Assembly (NCBI RefSeq): GCF_043290135.1
Contig: NC_134705.1
Coordinates: 61,159,771 to 61,223,770, forward strand
DNA: 64,000 nt
Direction: 5' to 3'
Source of the DNA: Rhipicephalus microplus
Taxonomy: Eukaryota; Arthropoda; Arachnida; Ixodida; Ixodidae
The notes under the pieces were generated by a model, which saw only the letters and a program-made list of their open reading frames with translations, ran no database searches and had not been told where the DNA came from. How positions within the stretch are numbered: the stretch's first letter is position 1; the number at the start of each line of letters is the position of its first letter. A program made the translations under genes and the position numbers. Positions 1-11,187 of this stretch are shown here, piece by piece.

Positions 1-59
1 TCGACTGTTTGTACTAATTGAAGGCACCCTGTACTGCTAAAATTTCAATCAACACAAAT

Positions 60-1167
60 AGGCGCGTACTGCTCCTTGTGGTGCCTTCCCAGCTACGTTC
101 GAGTGTTATCACCCAGCTCTATGACGCCCCCACCGCCGGTCACCTTGTTCTCTCTCGGACTTACGACCGCGTTCAGCGTCGATTTTACTGACCCAGGCTT
201 TATCGTTCCGTGCACCGCTACGTCGCCGCTTGCGACCAGTGCCAACGTTGGAAAAAACCCCTATGAGTCCTGCCGGACTCATTCAGCCACTTGACCTTCC
301 TATAATTCCTTTTTCCGCGTCGGTCTTGATCTCCTAGGCCCTTTCCCTTAGTCTACCTACGGAAACAAATGGATAGCTTTCCCTACGAATCATACAACCC
401 GGTACGCCATCACGCGGGCTTTGCCAGCCAACTGTGCCACAGATGTTGCCGATTTCCTTCTGTACGATGTCATCCTTCATCACGGTGCTCCACGCCAACT
501 CCTTACAGATCGTGGACGCTATTCTCACTACCGAGTTATTGACGACCTGCTTCGCTGTTGCGAAACCAAACATAAATTTATGACGGCCTATCATCCACAA
601 ACTAATGGGCCTACCGATCGATTCAACCCGACTTTAACTGACATGCTCTCCATGTACGTCTCCTCTGACCACCTAGACTGGGGCATTGCATTGTCATTTG
701 TCACATTTGCATACAATTTCTCGCGCCACCGTACCGCTACGTTTTCGCCATTCCATCTCTTCTTTGGCCGCGATATAACTCTACCTTTCGACACCATCTT
801 TCTGACAGCTGTCTATTCGCCGACTGAATAGGCCCGTAACACTATCACCAAAGCTAGCAAAGCACGTGAAGTCGCTCGGAAGCACCTTTTAGCATCGCAA
901 GAGACACAAGTGCAACGCTACGACGCACATCATCGTGGCGTCCCCTTTGCCCCAGGTTCCCTTGTGTTGCTGTGGACACCAACTCGGCATGTTGATTTCT
1001 CTGAGAAGTTGCTTTCCCGGTACTCAGGACCCTACGGCGTCTTGCACCAGGTGACCAACGTTACCTACCAGATATCCCCGCTGAAGTTGTCATCTCTCAC
1101 CGCTCCATTGTCTACAGGCATTGTTAATGTCTCCCAACTTAAGCTCTACCCCTCCGCTACACCATAG
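60..1167 (+). pseudogene. Ty3/gypsy integrase, decayed, element enters from left edge
   Basis: This is the integrase end of a Ty3/gypsy (Metaviridae) pol gene, the enzyme that joins element DNA to the host chromosome. Translation at about 115-290 shows the remains of an HHCC zinc domain, including a His-x2-His-like AGHL and CDQCQRW, interrupted by a TGA in the Phe-Tyr-Trp motif and by a frameshift. The core is open from 421 to 831 with LLTDRGR and HPQTNG. The catalytic Glu of the usual TERFN motif reads TDRFN, so the third acidic residue is Asp. A TAG at 829 separates the core from the C-terminal GPY-like domain (910-1167, RYSGPYGVL). Stops and shifts mean it is not functional. Gag, protease and RT would lie to the left of the window. 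Confidence 0.9.
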
Positions 1168-1450
1168 AAAGCACCGAGCCGGTGCTTCTGCACCCGGGGG
1201 TCATGTTACAAGACTACATCACGCCCAGGACCCTACTCTGGACCCTACGCGTCTTGTTCCAGGTGACCGACGTTACCTAATAGATAGCCCCACTGAAGTT
1301 GCCATCTCGCACCGCTCAATTGTTTACAGACATTGTTAATGTCTCCCGACCTAAGCTCTACCACTCCGCTACACCATAGAAAGCACCTACATGGTGCTTC
1401 TGCACCTGAGGGTCATGTTACAAGACTACATCGTGCTGAAGAGGCAAGAC
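1030..1450 (+). repeat. Tandem duplication of gypsy pol end and LTR start
   Basis: About 212 bp are repeated head to tail: 1030-1242 and 1243-1450. Both copies hold the end of the integrase frame, the purine-rich tract, and the motif TGTTACAAGACTACATC that I read as the start of the 3' LTR. The copies differ at many positions (for example CACCAG against TTCCAG), so the duplication is old. It probably arose by slippage or unequal exchange after insertion. Confidence 0.85.
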
Positions 1451-1617
1451 ACAGCGAGAAAGACGACGTGATTCTGGGATGTGGGGCACGCTCTCGCTTG
1501 CCATCTCAGCTTAGGCTTGGCGTCATGCAAATATATCATAGGTGTAACCTCGTTTCTTTGTGTGCCCTCCCGTAACAATATATATTCAAGTGAAAAATAA
1601 AAACTGTGTATGTTACA
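1416..1617 (+). repeat. 3' LTR of the left gypsy element
   Basis: The LTR begins TGTTACAAGAC just after a purine-rich tract that can serve as polypurine tract. It carries a poly(A) signal AATAAA near 1596 and most plausibly ends TGTTACA at 1617. An alternative end is CGTAACA at 1577, which would give a perfect TGTTAC/GTAACA terminal inverted repeat. The 5' LTR is outside the window, so the boundary cannot be checked by comparison here. A 26-bp truncated LTR start is also present at 1204 within the first duplicated copy. Confidence 0.55.
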
Positions 1618-1789
1618 TTTACTGTCATGGAGGAACGCATTACTAGCTGCACCGCCAGGCACTACGGGTACATCGTGGCACGTAGTGCGTCGACCGGAAA
1701 CCTCATGAAAAAAACAACATACACTAAATGCTTAAAAAACTTCGCAATGCTTGTGTGTACAATTTAACAAAGGGGTTACACAAATATAT

Positions 1790-4260
1790 TGCATGACAAT
1801 ACATGACAATACATGACAATATTCATGTATTGAACAAGCATTGAGGGGGGAGGGAGCGAGACCGCTAGCTGTGGTTCAAAAGGACGGGCAGGAGGGGGGT
1901 GTCAGTCAGTAATGGGGTGAATGGAAGGTACAGCTTCCCCGCCCTAACAGGGCAAAACTTTGTGTGCCTGCGGCGAAGGAACCTTTCCTCCTCGCTAGCT
2001 TCAAGCACCCGTGACAAGTGAGCCCTTAGCATGCGCTTCACCTGCGAGACTGCAGAGAAGGTGGCCCTGAACGGTTTCCTTTTTGCTGCTACGAGACACC
2101 TTCGCTTCCACACAATGAGCAGCGTCCACACGACTACAAGTCTCGGAAAGGCGCCGCTGTTCCTTCGGTGTGCTGGGGGCGGTCGGACCCCGAAGAGCCT
2201 GGCCTTCGGTCTCTTCGGGGTCGGACCCCGAAGAGACCGGCTTGGCTGCAACGCAATCAAAAAGAGCGCGACGCGTATAATTCTCCGCTTTACAGTTAGA
2301 GCACTTGGACAATTCCCAGGCTGCGGAGGCGCTGCTTGGCTGGCAGGACGTTCTATAAACGCTTGAATTCAAAGTCGCGGCATTCTCGGGGCATATTCCA
2401 AATCCTTTGGGCCTTTTGTAATGCGGGACCGCCGATGCCCGACTTCTCTTCTGCTGACAACTGCGCGAGGGCGATATCCGACAATCCGAGCAGGGGATGT
2501 GGCATCGGCATTGCAGTCGGGCACTTCTTTTTCTAGGATTTTGCCCACCGCAGTCACCGCCTTGTAAACGGAAGACGGCGACTCCACTCTTGGGCCCGTG
2601 TACTCCATGGTATCTAAAAAAACGGGTGTTGGTGCTGGGCCAGTATAGGAGTATCTTTTTACCAATGTACTCTTGTACTTGGTATAGAAGCCGCGCAGTT
2701 TTCAGTGCGAGCACTTGAGTTGTCATCAGAACACGTGGGAGGCCGAGGACCCCGCAACACTCGGGGAGGTCGGGGAGGTGGTGTTTCACCAGAGGCGGTT
2801 TCTCTCCCAGAAAACACCGTTTACGAGGACGCTCAACTGGCTAGCTGTTTTCTTCGGCATAACTGCCACTCTACTCGCGTAGTTGGCGAAAACACAGACG
2901 CTGGTTTTTGCGGCCAAGGCTTTCTCGCGGACAGTGAGGTCCAGTGTGGCTATTCTGAAGGCGGCAAGCTTCGCTATTTTGACGGCGTTCTGCCAGGTGG
3001 TGGGAACCAATCCCATGCCGGAGAAGTACAGACCAAACATTTTCACAATGCTCACAGTCTCATGTCTCCCAGAGCGGCCCTCCGGAAGTCCTCTAACAAT
3101 ATCGCCTTGCTTTTCGATGGGTTTACGGCTGCACCGGTTACTTGTGCATACTTATCGAAGGTCGCGTGGAAGGCTCGGAGACTCCGTGCTTCCCTTAAAA
3201 AAAAGAGAGGTCGTCGGCATACGCCAGCCCCTTCACCTCCTCTTGCCCTGTCATCGGAAATCCGTGGATGTTCGGGTGGGGAACGATGCTTGTAAGGGGT
3301 TCGCTTGACATGAAGAGAGTGGGGCCGAGTGGCCACCCCTGTCTTATACCTCTTGTGTAATGGAACGGAGGGGTTGTCGGGCCGTTGACCACCATGCTAC
3401 AAGTCAAAGTCTCGTAAAGCAGCTTCACGACTTAGACGAAGGACACCGGGAAAGCGAACTCTTTGATCACTTCGCAGAGGTAGCGGTGCTTCACCCTGTC
3501 AAAGGCTTTCGCCTGGTCAAGGGACAGATATGCTCCGTTCAGGCCTCTGGACGACGCATACTCGAGTTCGTCTTGGATGATCGTGAGGTTTCGCGAATAC
3601 ATATCTAGCCGGAACCGCACATGTCTGTTCGGGCGTTATGATCGCGGGGAGCCGTGGTTTCAGACGGTTGTTGATGATTGTTGCGATGGCCTTGTAGTCG
3701 CTGTTTAGCAGCGTGACGGGTCGCCAAGACACCGGCTACTGCGGCGGTGCCCCGTCCTTGTGTAGCAGGACAATGCGACCTTCTCCAAAAGAAGCCGGCT
3801 TCCTCTTTTCAACCGAAGACTGTATTGACCACTGACAGCAGCGGCTCGCCTAGCATCTCAAAAAGATGACGTAAATACACACAGTCAAGCCGGCGAACCC
3901 CGAGGCGGCGTTCGGTGTCAAAACCCTTATGGCGGTGCGAAGTTCTTCTAGTGAGACGACGTTTGCTAGCCCTTCCGCATCTCCTGTCTCTAGACGACGA
4001 AGGTTTTGGCACACTTCCCTGACGCTGCCCGGCGCTGACGCGGGCAACCCTGGATCCGTTTCTTGGAACTGGGCCTCAAAGTAGTCACGGAAAACGGTTT
4101 CTATTTCTTGCGGGTCGGTGGTTAGGAATCTATCTGTCGTCCTTGCCTCCGTGATTCTCGTCCCGCCGTTCCCCGTGATCTCACTCAGGTCCAGTCCCGA
4201 GGTGACGTACAACTGAGTGGCGACGTCCAACTGAGTGGCGACATCCAACTAAGTGGTTTC
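1790..4260 (-). pseudogene. Tx1/L1-like LINE, antisense, RT and C-terminal part
   Basis: Read on the minus strand, pieces in several frames make an L1/Tx1-type non-LTR reverse transcriptase. The linker before the RT is at 4248-3850. RT fingers with RPVTLLNSDYKAI are at 3732-3517, motif A SLDQAKAFDRV at 3620-3432, GIRQGWPL and the catalytic box AYADDLSFF at 3428-3195, and the thumb with VNPSKSKA at 3336-3052. A C-terminal Cys-rich segment CSNCKAE...FDC lies at about 2305-2260. The YADD residues survive but the frame shifts at least three times. The 3' end toward 1790 carries three or four copies of a 10-bp unit (ATGACAATAC on the plus strand, 1792-1825), a typical LINE tail microsatellite. The endonuclease and ORF1 are missing, so the copy is 5'-truncated. 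Confidence 0.85.
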
Positions 4261-5121
4261 TTGTACAGTATGCCATACACAAAGAGGAGCAGTTGTTGCG
4301 GAACATGAAAATTTTTAGTAGCCTGAGGCAACAAGCGCATGAACCATCGAAACAACATCAAAATGTAACATGACTAAACATCGTTTCAAATTACCAGAAG
4401 AGCGCATGACAGCACGATGGAAACGGTATATACAACTTGTACAGGAAACGCGAACTTCTGTGTAAGCACGTCTGTACAAGCAAGACTCCCAGTGAGAGCA
4501 TGTGACATATGCATAGGTTGGCAGTAAACTTGCTGATGAGCCGACAGACTAACTCTGCGCCTAGAGACCATGCAGGTGCAGTCGAAGAAAAAAAGCAGAG
4601 TCCGAGCTTGAGTTAGTCAGCTGATGTGACCTGGAGCATAAAACGAGCCTATTCTAGTGAGATGGAGTCTAGGTAAGGGTTAATCAGTCAGAGCCCAGGT
4701 CAGTGTTTAGAAACTTGCAGAGAGTGCAAGTCCAAGCAAGCACTGAGAGGGAAGTTTTTCTGCTCATTGAGGTACAGTAGTTCTGCCTATGGACGTACGA
4801 AACTTACCAGGGTGACGCACGCTGTGCTGAAACGTTCTGTGACATTGCGACATCAAGTCAAACGTACAACGTGTACAGAGCATCCTAGGATCGCAAAGGC
4901 GCAGCGTGAGCATCACACAGTCAATAACCTACTGCAGCATTTCTCTTTGAAGCCAGGCAAAAAATATGTCACGACATATGTGCCCAGTTGGACATATTTC
5001 TTAAGAGTTAAAAGAAAGGTTAACCACGATGACAAAAAATGAAGGCGTTACGAGGTTAAACAAATGCATTAAGGCTACCAGTCATGGCGATACAAATACT
5101 CTCTTCCTTTCAGCTCGCATT
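4261..5121. other. Intergenic stretch, nothing recognised
   Basis: Only short open frames occur here (longest 91 codons at 4767-5042, basic and without recognisable motifs). I see no repeat that matches another part of the window. Confidence 0.5.
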
Positions 5122-5133
5122 TCTGGCAAGGCA

Positions 5134-5383
5134 GCCCCGCCGCGGTGGTCTAGTGGCTAAGGTACTCGGCTGCTGACCCGCAGGTCGCGGGTTCGATTCC
5201 CGGCTGCGGCGGCTGCATTTCCGATGGAGGCGGAAATGTTGTAGGCCCGTGTAGTCAAATTTGGGTGCACGTTAAAGAACCTCAGGTGGTCATAACTTCC
5301 GGAGCCCTCCACTACGGCGTCTCTCATAATCAAATGGTGGTTTTGGGACGTTAAACCCCGCAAGTCAATCAAATAAATCAATC
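5134..5383 (+). mobile_element. Ruka-like tRNA-derived SINE, copy 1
   Basis: The element starts with a tRNA-like head. A 7-bp acceptor stem pairs GCCGCGG with CTGCGGC, the A box region is TGGTCTAGTGGCTAAGG, and the B box is GGGTTCGATTCCC. A unique body follows (GGAGGCGGAAATGTTGTAGG, CACGTTAAAGAACC, TGGGACGTTAAACCCC) and then an AT-rich tail of TCAATCAAAT units. Perfect 12-bp target-site duplications TCTGGCAAGGCA flank it at 5122-5133 and 5384-5395, so both ends are exact. It is transcribed by RNA polymerase III and moved by LINE machinery in related families. It is not a functional tRNA gene. Confidence 0.96.
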
Positions 5384-5675
5384 TCTGGCAAGGCATCAGG
5401 TACTAGGAGTTGTCTTGGCTTGTCTGTCATGTACAATCATGCAGTTTCCTTTACTGGGCAGCCACAATGGCTTACTCTTTAAACTATTGTACTCGCTATG
5501 TCAGTTACATGTCAAGAGTACATTGCTGCCTACTTGTGGTGGAAGAAAAATACGTAAGGTCACATGGTGCAGAATGCATGAACTGTTTATTTGACTGCAA
5601 TGCTCTAGGAATTCGTTTTCTTTCTTTTTGTGTTTTGCAATGTCTAAAAACATGCCGTGCATGCTGCGATTTCAG

Positions 5676-6002
5676 GAAGGAGGCAAACTGCTCAACGCCA
5701 CCTTGAATTTTTTAAGGCGGCTCGCCTTCGAGACCGAAACGCGTGAAAAAGTTGCAGCCTTCGAGGAAAGACTCCGAAGCGTTGAAGAATGATGCCTGGC
5801 CATGCAAGAGATGGAGCTGCAGCAGAGAAGGCATGATTTTGAGGCAGCACAAGAGGAGTGGCATCAGGAGAGGGCTGCGCTCCTGCAGCAAACCCAGCTC
5901 TTAGCCAACGCGCGTATGGCACTTGTCAAAAAGCTGCGAAAGTTATTGTTGTGCAAAGTATCACTTTTTAAATGCACTCCTTTCAGCTGTAAACTGTTGT
6001 GA
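5676..6002 (+). pseudogene. Coiled-coil coding fragment with one in-frame TGA
   Basis: A good splice acceptor (TGCGATTTCAG) at 5675 is followed by a frame rich in Glu, Gln and Arg, open to 6002 except for one TGA at 5790-5792. The part after the stop contains MQEMELQQRRHDFEAAQEEW and LLQQTQLLANARMALVKK, a clear amphipathic coiled coil. Such tails occur at the C-terminus of Myb/SANT-like or Harbinger-associated proteins, but I cannot name the family. A TGA in otherwise clean coding sequence suggests either a young pseudogene or a sequence error. The Lys/Leu/Phe-rich end after about 5950 may already be intron or UTR. Confidence 0.4.
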
Positions 6003-6522
6003 CTACGCACCAGTTATGTGTCATAGTGGTCCACAATACCTGTAGAATGCAAATAACTTTCGAGAAGGTGCGCAATGTGGATTCAAATGAAAAATGAAAT
6101 GTTTTTTTAAAACTGTTGAAAGCTTAGGAGATACTAACTGTTTCCTTCGCTAAGCACTTAAAAGAAACGGCATTTTAAAGACGCTATTTTTGTAGTCACA
6201 CGGTAAAACAAAATGTGAAAGAAATTTTACCCTAATGTCATTATGAGAACTTAAAAAAAACTCCAAACTGAAGAAAGTGCCCGATATTGTGTGTCACAAA
6301 AATCTCATTTGAAATGGAAAAGTGACGACTCATATTTGCGACAATGACGCACTGTCTGAGATCTATTTCAATATTGTAGCTTGGAAATCATGTTTAATTT
6401 GAGCATGTGGCTTTTGTGAAGTCCTTGTGGAAAATGAAACGGTGAGAAGTCGAGTAACAATTTCCAGCGGAATAATCTGAGGAGCTTTCCAGAGCCTTCT
6501 TGAGCCCTTTATAGCTAATTAT
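6003..6522. other. AT-rich non-coding stretch
   Basis: AT-rich with no open frame of note and no match elsewhere in the window. It may be 3' UTR or intron of the coiled-coil fragment before it. Confidence 0.4.
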
Positions 6523-7245
6523 TGCGATAGCAACAGTATGGACACTCTCCGCTGGATTTTGCCACCGACGTCGGCATCGACATCATGCCCCATATATGTT
6601 TACGTATATATATATATATGAAAACGCAAGAAAGAAAAAAATTCAGAACAAAGTACTCGGGCGCCTGGAATCTAACGTGGAACCTCTGAGTAGTGAAAGC
6701 CAGGCGTGAACCACTGAGCCACCCAGAAGAAGTTCTTCATCGTTCGAGCAGCAAGCTATTTATATCTACCTCTTACCGCTGGGTTTTCAGCATTAACAGA
6801 AAGATGGCGCTATTAGGGCACATTGCCACATCGCGCAGCAGCGCCCGCTCTAATTTCCTACGCGTACTTCACCCGGCTTTGAGAAGGGGAGCGACGCTCC
6901 CTCGCATGCTCTTATCTCCCAGTGGTGAGGAGGGGAGGATCGTACGCCTTGGCTGGCCTCGGGCTTTACGTCAAATGATTCGACTGTAATTACCGGGCGC
7001 ACAAAGGTAACTGCAAGCATTGCAGTCTCCGTTCGCGAAAAGCGCACGCTTTTCAGACTCAGCGAAGTAACAAATGGGATGCGTATTCGCGTGCGAAGCG
7101 TGCCTGTGAGTACGTTCCGTGCGTAGTTTGCGCGCGAGAAACGCTGGGTACGTTTCGATCTACTTTCCATTCTGCGCGTGACCTTTCAAATTGTCGCTAT
7201 CGAGTTCATTGCTTCCTCTTTGCGGCAAAGCTATGACTTTTTAGC
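6523..7245 (-). repeat. 0.7-kb dispersed repeat X, copy 1
   Basis: This block matches 50820-51545 in reverse complement over its whole length. Shared landmarks are ATATATGAAAACGCAAGAAA, GCTATTTATATCTACC, TTGGCTGGCCTCG, CGGGCGCACAAAGGT and ACGTTTCGA. On the minus strand, at about 6645-6722, there is a tRNA-like head with GGTGGCTCAGTGGTTC as A box and a B box close to GTTAGATTCC, so the family may be SINE-related. The open frame 6693-6989 lies inside the repeat and is not a gene. I do not know a name for the family. Confidence 0.85.
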
Positions 7246-8123
7246 CCTCTTCGGGTGCAACCGCAAATGTGGCTTTTTTAAAGAAAAAAAATCTGGCAAT
7301 CCAACCTGCGAAAGTATTGAAAAGCGAAAATGTGTTAATTTGTTAAGAACTCTTATTTTTTGAATTGCATATACCTTCAACTTTTCATTTCGCAGCCTGT
7401 TGACAGGTGATAAAAGTCGTTATGCTTTTTGTATTTAGCTAGTGTATTATGAACTTGTACACTGCTTTACTATTTATAGTGTTAAAAGTGTTTCCAAACC
7501 CTGCACAAGTAACTGACATTGTCTATGCGACAATTTGTTAATCGTTTAATGTTCTTTCTTACTGATCTTTGTAATTTCCTTTTTTAACATTGTCGCGCTA
7601 GCTATTGTATGTACTAAGTTTCAACATACCAATTTCAAGCGCATTGTTGTGTGATATTGTCCAGGAGGTACACTTTCATTTCACTAATACGGGACGTGTT
7701 TTTGTAAAATGTTATTGTGTTTTTGTTCATTTGTTTTAAATAGGATCCCGCCGACGAGCCGCCGCCGCTTGCAGGGCCCCACACACCATAAGTACTAAGG
7801 ACTATGATTCCGCATAATGAATGCTTATGCGCGGTCCCATTTACAGGCACGCACGAGTCGCGCCTAATTCGCTTCAGCTGCGTTGATAAAGCAGCCTTCC
7901 AGGCGAACATAGCTGTAGCATATCTGACGTACCCCGATTAGCCAGCCTTGGGACGTTTCTTCGTCACATGTGCACGAGTCCGAACGATATGTCTTGTGCT
8001 GACACCGCTAGGGGAAGCGTAGCGTCCCCGTCGTGACGCGCGGTTTACTCGGCACGATCAGCTGTGCAAAAAAAAGAAGGGCGGGGGGCAGCGCACCGCC
8101 TACTGCGACTCTATTCAGTTTTT
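7246..8123. other. Intergenic stretch, nothing recognised
   Basis: AT-rich to about 7740, then GC-richer. No frame longer than 91 codons and no recognisable protein. I see no copy elsewhere in the window. Confidence 0.4.
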
Positions 8124-8460
8124 CCCGTCGTCCCTGATACTGAGACACGATCTCTTAACTGCACAGCTGCGCACACAGCAAGAGAACGCGCTCCGACTTC
8201 TGTAACACGCGGTTCATTGCGTTAATTACGTCGCACTCACACTCGCGAACAAGTTCATCGCACTCACGAAATGCACGGCGGACGACGCGTCGTTGATTCC
8301 CTAACTTTCAGACACGATCTCTTAATTTCACAGCAGCGCACACAGCAAGAGAACGTGCCACGACTTCTGGAACGCTCGTTTAACGTTCATTTTGTTTATT
8401 AAAACGGCCAACGTAGCTAACGTACTCGCGAATTGCACCATGGACGACACTAAACCCTCA
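8124..8460 (+). repeat. Tandem duplication, about 167-bp unit
   Basis: The segment GACACGATCTCTTAA ... CACACAGCAAGAGAACG occurs at about 8144 and again at 8311, followed in both copies by similar sequence containing GACTTCTG, a GTT-rich part, CTCGCGAA and a GACGAC motif. The copies have diverged considerably. There is no coding capacity. Confidence 0.75.
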
Positions 8461-9055
8461 TGGTGAAGCCACTACTACAGGAAAATTTTATTCGCTGAAT
8501 TTGGCGGCAGTCTGGCAACAACCACTCCAATGTCTGGCAACAAGTTTCGTGCTTACGAACAACGAACTACATAAGTGCGTGCCTACCAGCTCCCGATTTG
8601 CCCGCGATGCTCCCAAATACTGCCTAACTCTGTCAGTACGGGCACGGCGATGAATAACCCGAAATATCGCCCTTGCTACATAAGAGAAATAACTATAACG
8701 AATGAGAGCAGTTCCGTGCCACCGCGCACTCCATGAAAGCATTTCGCAGCTTTCTTTTCCACGTAATCGTTAAACGGCAACAGTGGTATTTGCTGTTATC
8801 TCGAAGGGTGCCCGGAATCGTGCACTACGGCCCACTTTGCGAACGTCGTGGCGACTTCGCACGAGGACTGCGATGACGCCGTTGACATTTCACCAATCTA
8901 CCATCCGAGCATTCAAAATAAACCTTCGATAAACGGATTAACGTATCTCTGATGACATGAGTAAAGTTTCGTATCTACAGGAAGTGACTGTGTGTCGGCG
9001 ACGGCAGTTGTGACCTCCGCTCGCTATGTGCTTATCGGCTGCAATGTCTCTTTAC
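8461..9055. other. Intergenic stretch, nothing recognised
   Basis: Only short frames on either strand (longest 84 codons, 8488-8742 minus) with no known motif. Confidence 0.4.
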
Positions 9056-9099
9056 TATGAAAAAATGGCAGCACATCCACGGAGTGAATGATGGAGAGT

Positions 9100-9305
9100 G
9101 GGGCGAAGCATTCGTCCGTGCATTGGTTCTTGCTTCTGTCCATCCATGCGTCCGTCTGTGTGACCGTCCGTGCGTCCATCTGCCCTTCCGTGTGTGCGTT
9201 TGTTTGTGCGTCCGTCCCCGCGTTCGTCCATGCATCCACCCCTTCGTCCGTTCATGCGTCCATCTATGCATCTGTCTGTGTGTCCGTTCGTCCATCTATT
9301 CAACA
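9100..9305 (+). repeat. Degenerate (TCCG/TCCA)-based minisatellite
   Basis: About 200 bp made of variants of TCCGTCCATGCG and GCGTCCGTC, drifting toward GTGTGTGCGTTTG. Because the repeat phase is a multiple of four, all six frames stay open for a while. This explains the several overlapping Thr/Asp/Gly/Arg-rich or Ser/Val/Cys-rich frames here, none of which should be taken as protein. Confidence 0.9.
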
Positions 9306-9634
9306 CTCCAAGTACCACCATCTCGCATCTTCTCATTCCTTTCTTGTCAGGTAGTGCTCAATGTATAGCCAATGGCTGCTAATGGGGAATGAGAGACAGG
9401 AGCATTCGGCTTTTATTTAACGCATACGCCGCGAACTCTTTATTGTAGAACAAAGCACAGGAGAAATTTCTCACCGGCACCACCTTGCAGGTCAAAATGT
9501 AACACTGGTTACACACTACGACTACGAGGCGCGAACGGGTGCCGCTTTAAGGAGATTCGCCCCTAAAAATCATTCGTCGATTCCTGACTGCTTCTTCGGG
9601 CCCTTGATAAGGAGACAAAGAGAAAGCGATCCTG
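9306..9634. other. Leader-like sequence before a LINE ORF1
   Basis: No coding signal. It lies directly upstream of the LINE ORF1 at 9635 and could be its 5' UTR, but I see no second copy in the window to prove that. Confidence 0.35.
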
Positions 9635-11007
9635 TTGACGTCCCTCCATGTTTCACGTCAGGGACGTCCTCCACCTCTAGCCATGGCGCCATCGGCGTCG
9701 AGGACGCCTTCGAAGGCGAAGGCCTTCAACGTTGTCGTCCCTGCGGTGACTAGTCGGGAAACCGTCATCAACGCGACTGCCTCAATAGTTGGCCTCTCAG
9801 AGGTACACTGCGTTCAGCACATGGGAGGCATGAACTTCCAAGTAACTGTCAAGAGCATGGCTTCCATGACTCTCATCGTCGACACTGGCTACCTGATCAT
9901 CAGTGGCGAGCGTATTCCTGTCGTTCCCGTCAGCCCGCAGGTAACTAACTCCGCCTGCTTGTTTTTAGCAGCGTTCGTCTCCAACGAGGTACTTGTCCGG
10001 GCTTTGTCCCCATAAGGCAAGGTATTGACTGTGACGACTGGCTTCATGAGCGCAAGACGCGAAGTTCTCTCAGGCACACGCTTTGCCCGGATGGAAATGA
10101 GTCCCACAAATCGCGTCCCCAACTATCTTTGCGCTTTTGGTCATCGAGTCACCTTCGACTACCACGGTCCCCAACGTGTTTGTCGTCGGTGTGACTCTAG
10201 TGGTCATTATCGAGCTCAGTGCACAGCACCATTCTGTGGTCGCTGCGGTGTGCACGAACATGAAAGCGAATGTTGTGACCGCCCCTGCCGACGTTGTGGA
10301 GATAACCACCCTACCACCATCTGCCCTGTGCGTCATTCTTGTTCTGATGCTACTGTGGGGACCTTTCCTGCCCTACCGTCCGTGTCACCAACGGCAACTG
10401 AACGAGAACCCAGAGCTGCACTAGAAGAACGCCAGAATCCGATTCTGAGAGCTACAATAAACGAGGAAGAAGTCTGCAGCTTCTCCAACCCGAGCACGCC
10501 ACGTTTGCCAATCTCAGCGATAGGAACAGCCACCGCGGTTGACCTTGCATCTGTCCAGGCAAACATGCCGTGCCATGTTCGACGTCGGCGAAAAACGAGA
10601 CAGAAATGCTGGTAGGCACCGAGGCACCGGACTCATTGTTAAACCTCACAGCTGAGTGCTCAGTAGACGCCGGCGTTGCGAGACCTACGGGCGCTGGTGT
10701 CTCGCAAGGAACAGAATTGAAACTGAATGAGCAAAGCCAATTGACTCATTCCGAAAGCCAGGCTCACGACTTCCTTGAACAAGTAGCAAGACGACATGGG
10801 TGTACTTTACTGACGCCTCTCGACAAGCAATCTGTGATTAAGGTCGTTGGAGGTGGCGACAATGTTAACCCTGCAGCCCTACCACCATCTGATTCATCAT
10901 ACAGCAGCTTCAGCCTCGATGTCGACCGTAGCATCGAGCTCTCTTCTAGCCAAGACGAATGTGGAAATGCAAGCCCCGCGAGAGGTCAAGCGTGTTCACA
11001 AGTCTAG
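9635..11007 (+). pseudogene. LINE ORF1 with CCHC zinc knuckles
   Basis: This is the nucleic-acid-binding protein of a non-LTR retrotransposon. The frame from 9635 reaches a single TAA at 10013-10015 and continues in the same frame to 10615. Three Cys-rich knuckles follow one another: CRRCDSSGHYRAQC, CGRCGVHEHE..C and CRRCGDNHPTTIC (about 10185-10335). A Ser/Thr/Pro-rich tail then continues in another frame from 10570 to 11007, so there is also a frameshift. The N-terminal part (VTSRETVINATASIVGLSEV) is typical of ORF1 leading into knuckles. One stop and one shift mean it cannot make full-length protein. Confidence 0.8.
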
Positions 11008-11187
11008 CACCAGCTCGAATGGCACCCAAGATAGGCGCTCCGAGTCCCAGAAACCGAAGAAACCTCGACTCTCTTCTAGAGGATCGAATTGTGCTGTGTA
11101 GTGTATGTACTCCAGTTCCCCCAGACAGATCCCCGGGGTACCGAATTGAAAACCACGACCAGGTCAGTCACCAACCTTCTTTTAAAT

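Noticed and set aside
1792..1825. CRISPR-like short repeats
   Set aside because: The 10-bp units are directly adjacent without spacers and form the tail of a LINE; the genome is eukaryotic.
2001..2789. 262-codon minus frame as an independent gene
   Set aside because: It lies downstream of RT in the same orientation and ends in the Cys cluster of Tx1 LINEs, so it is the LINE C-terminal region.
5134..5210. tRNA gene in the SINE head (also at 13750, 46787, 53895, 63044)
   Set aside because: The cloverleaf-like head is always followed by the same SINE body and flanked by target-site duplications, so it is a retroposon promoter, not a tRNA gene.
9024..9382. Overlapping Thr/Asp/Gly-rich and Ser/Val/Cys-rich frames
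   Set aside because: Produced by the minisatellite at 9100-9305 in every frame; no start or domain context.
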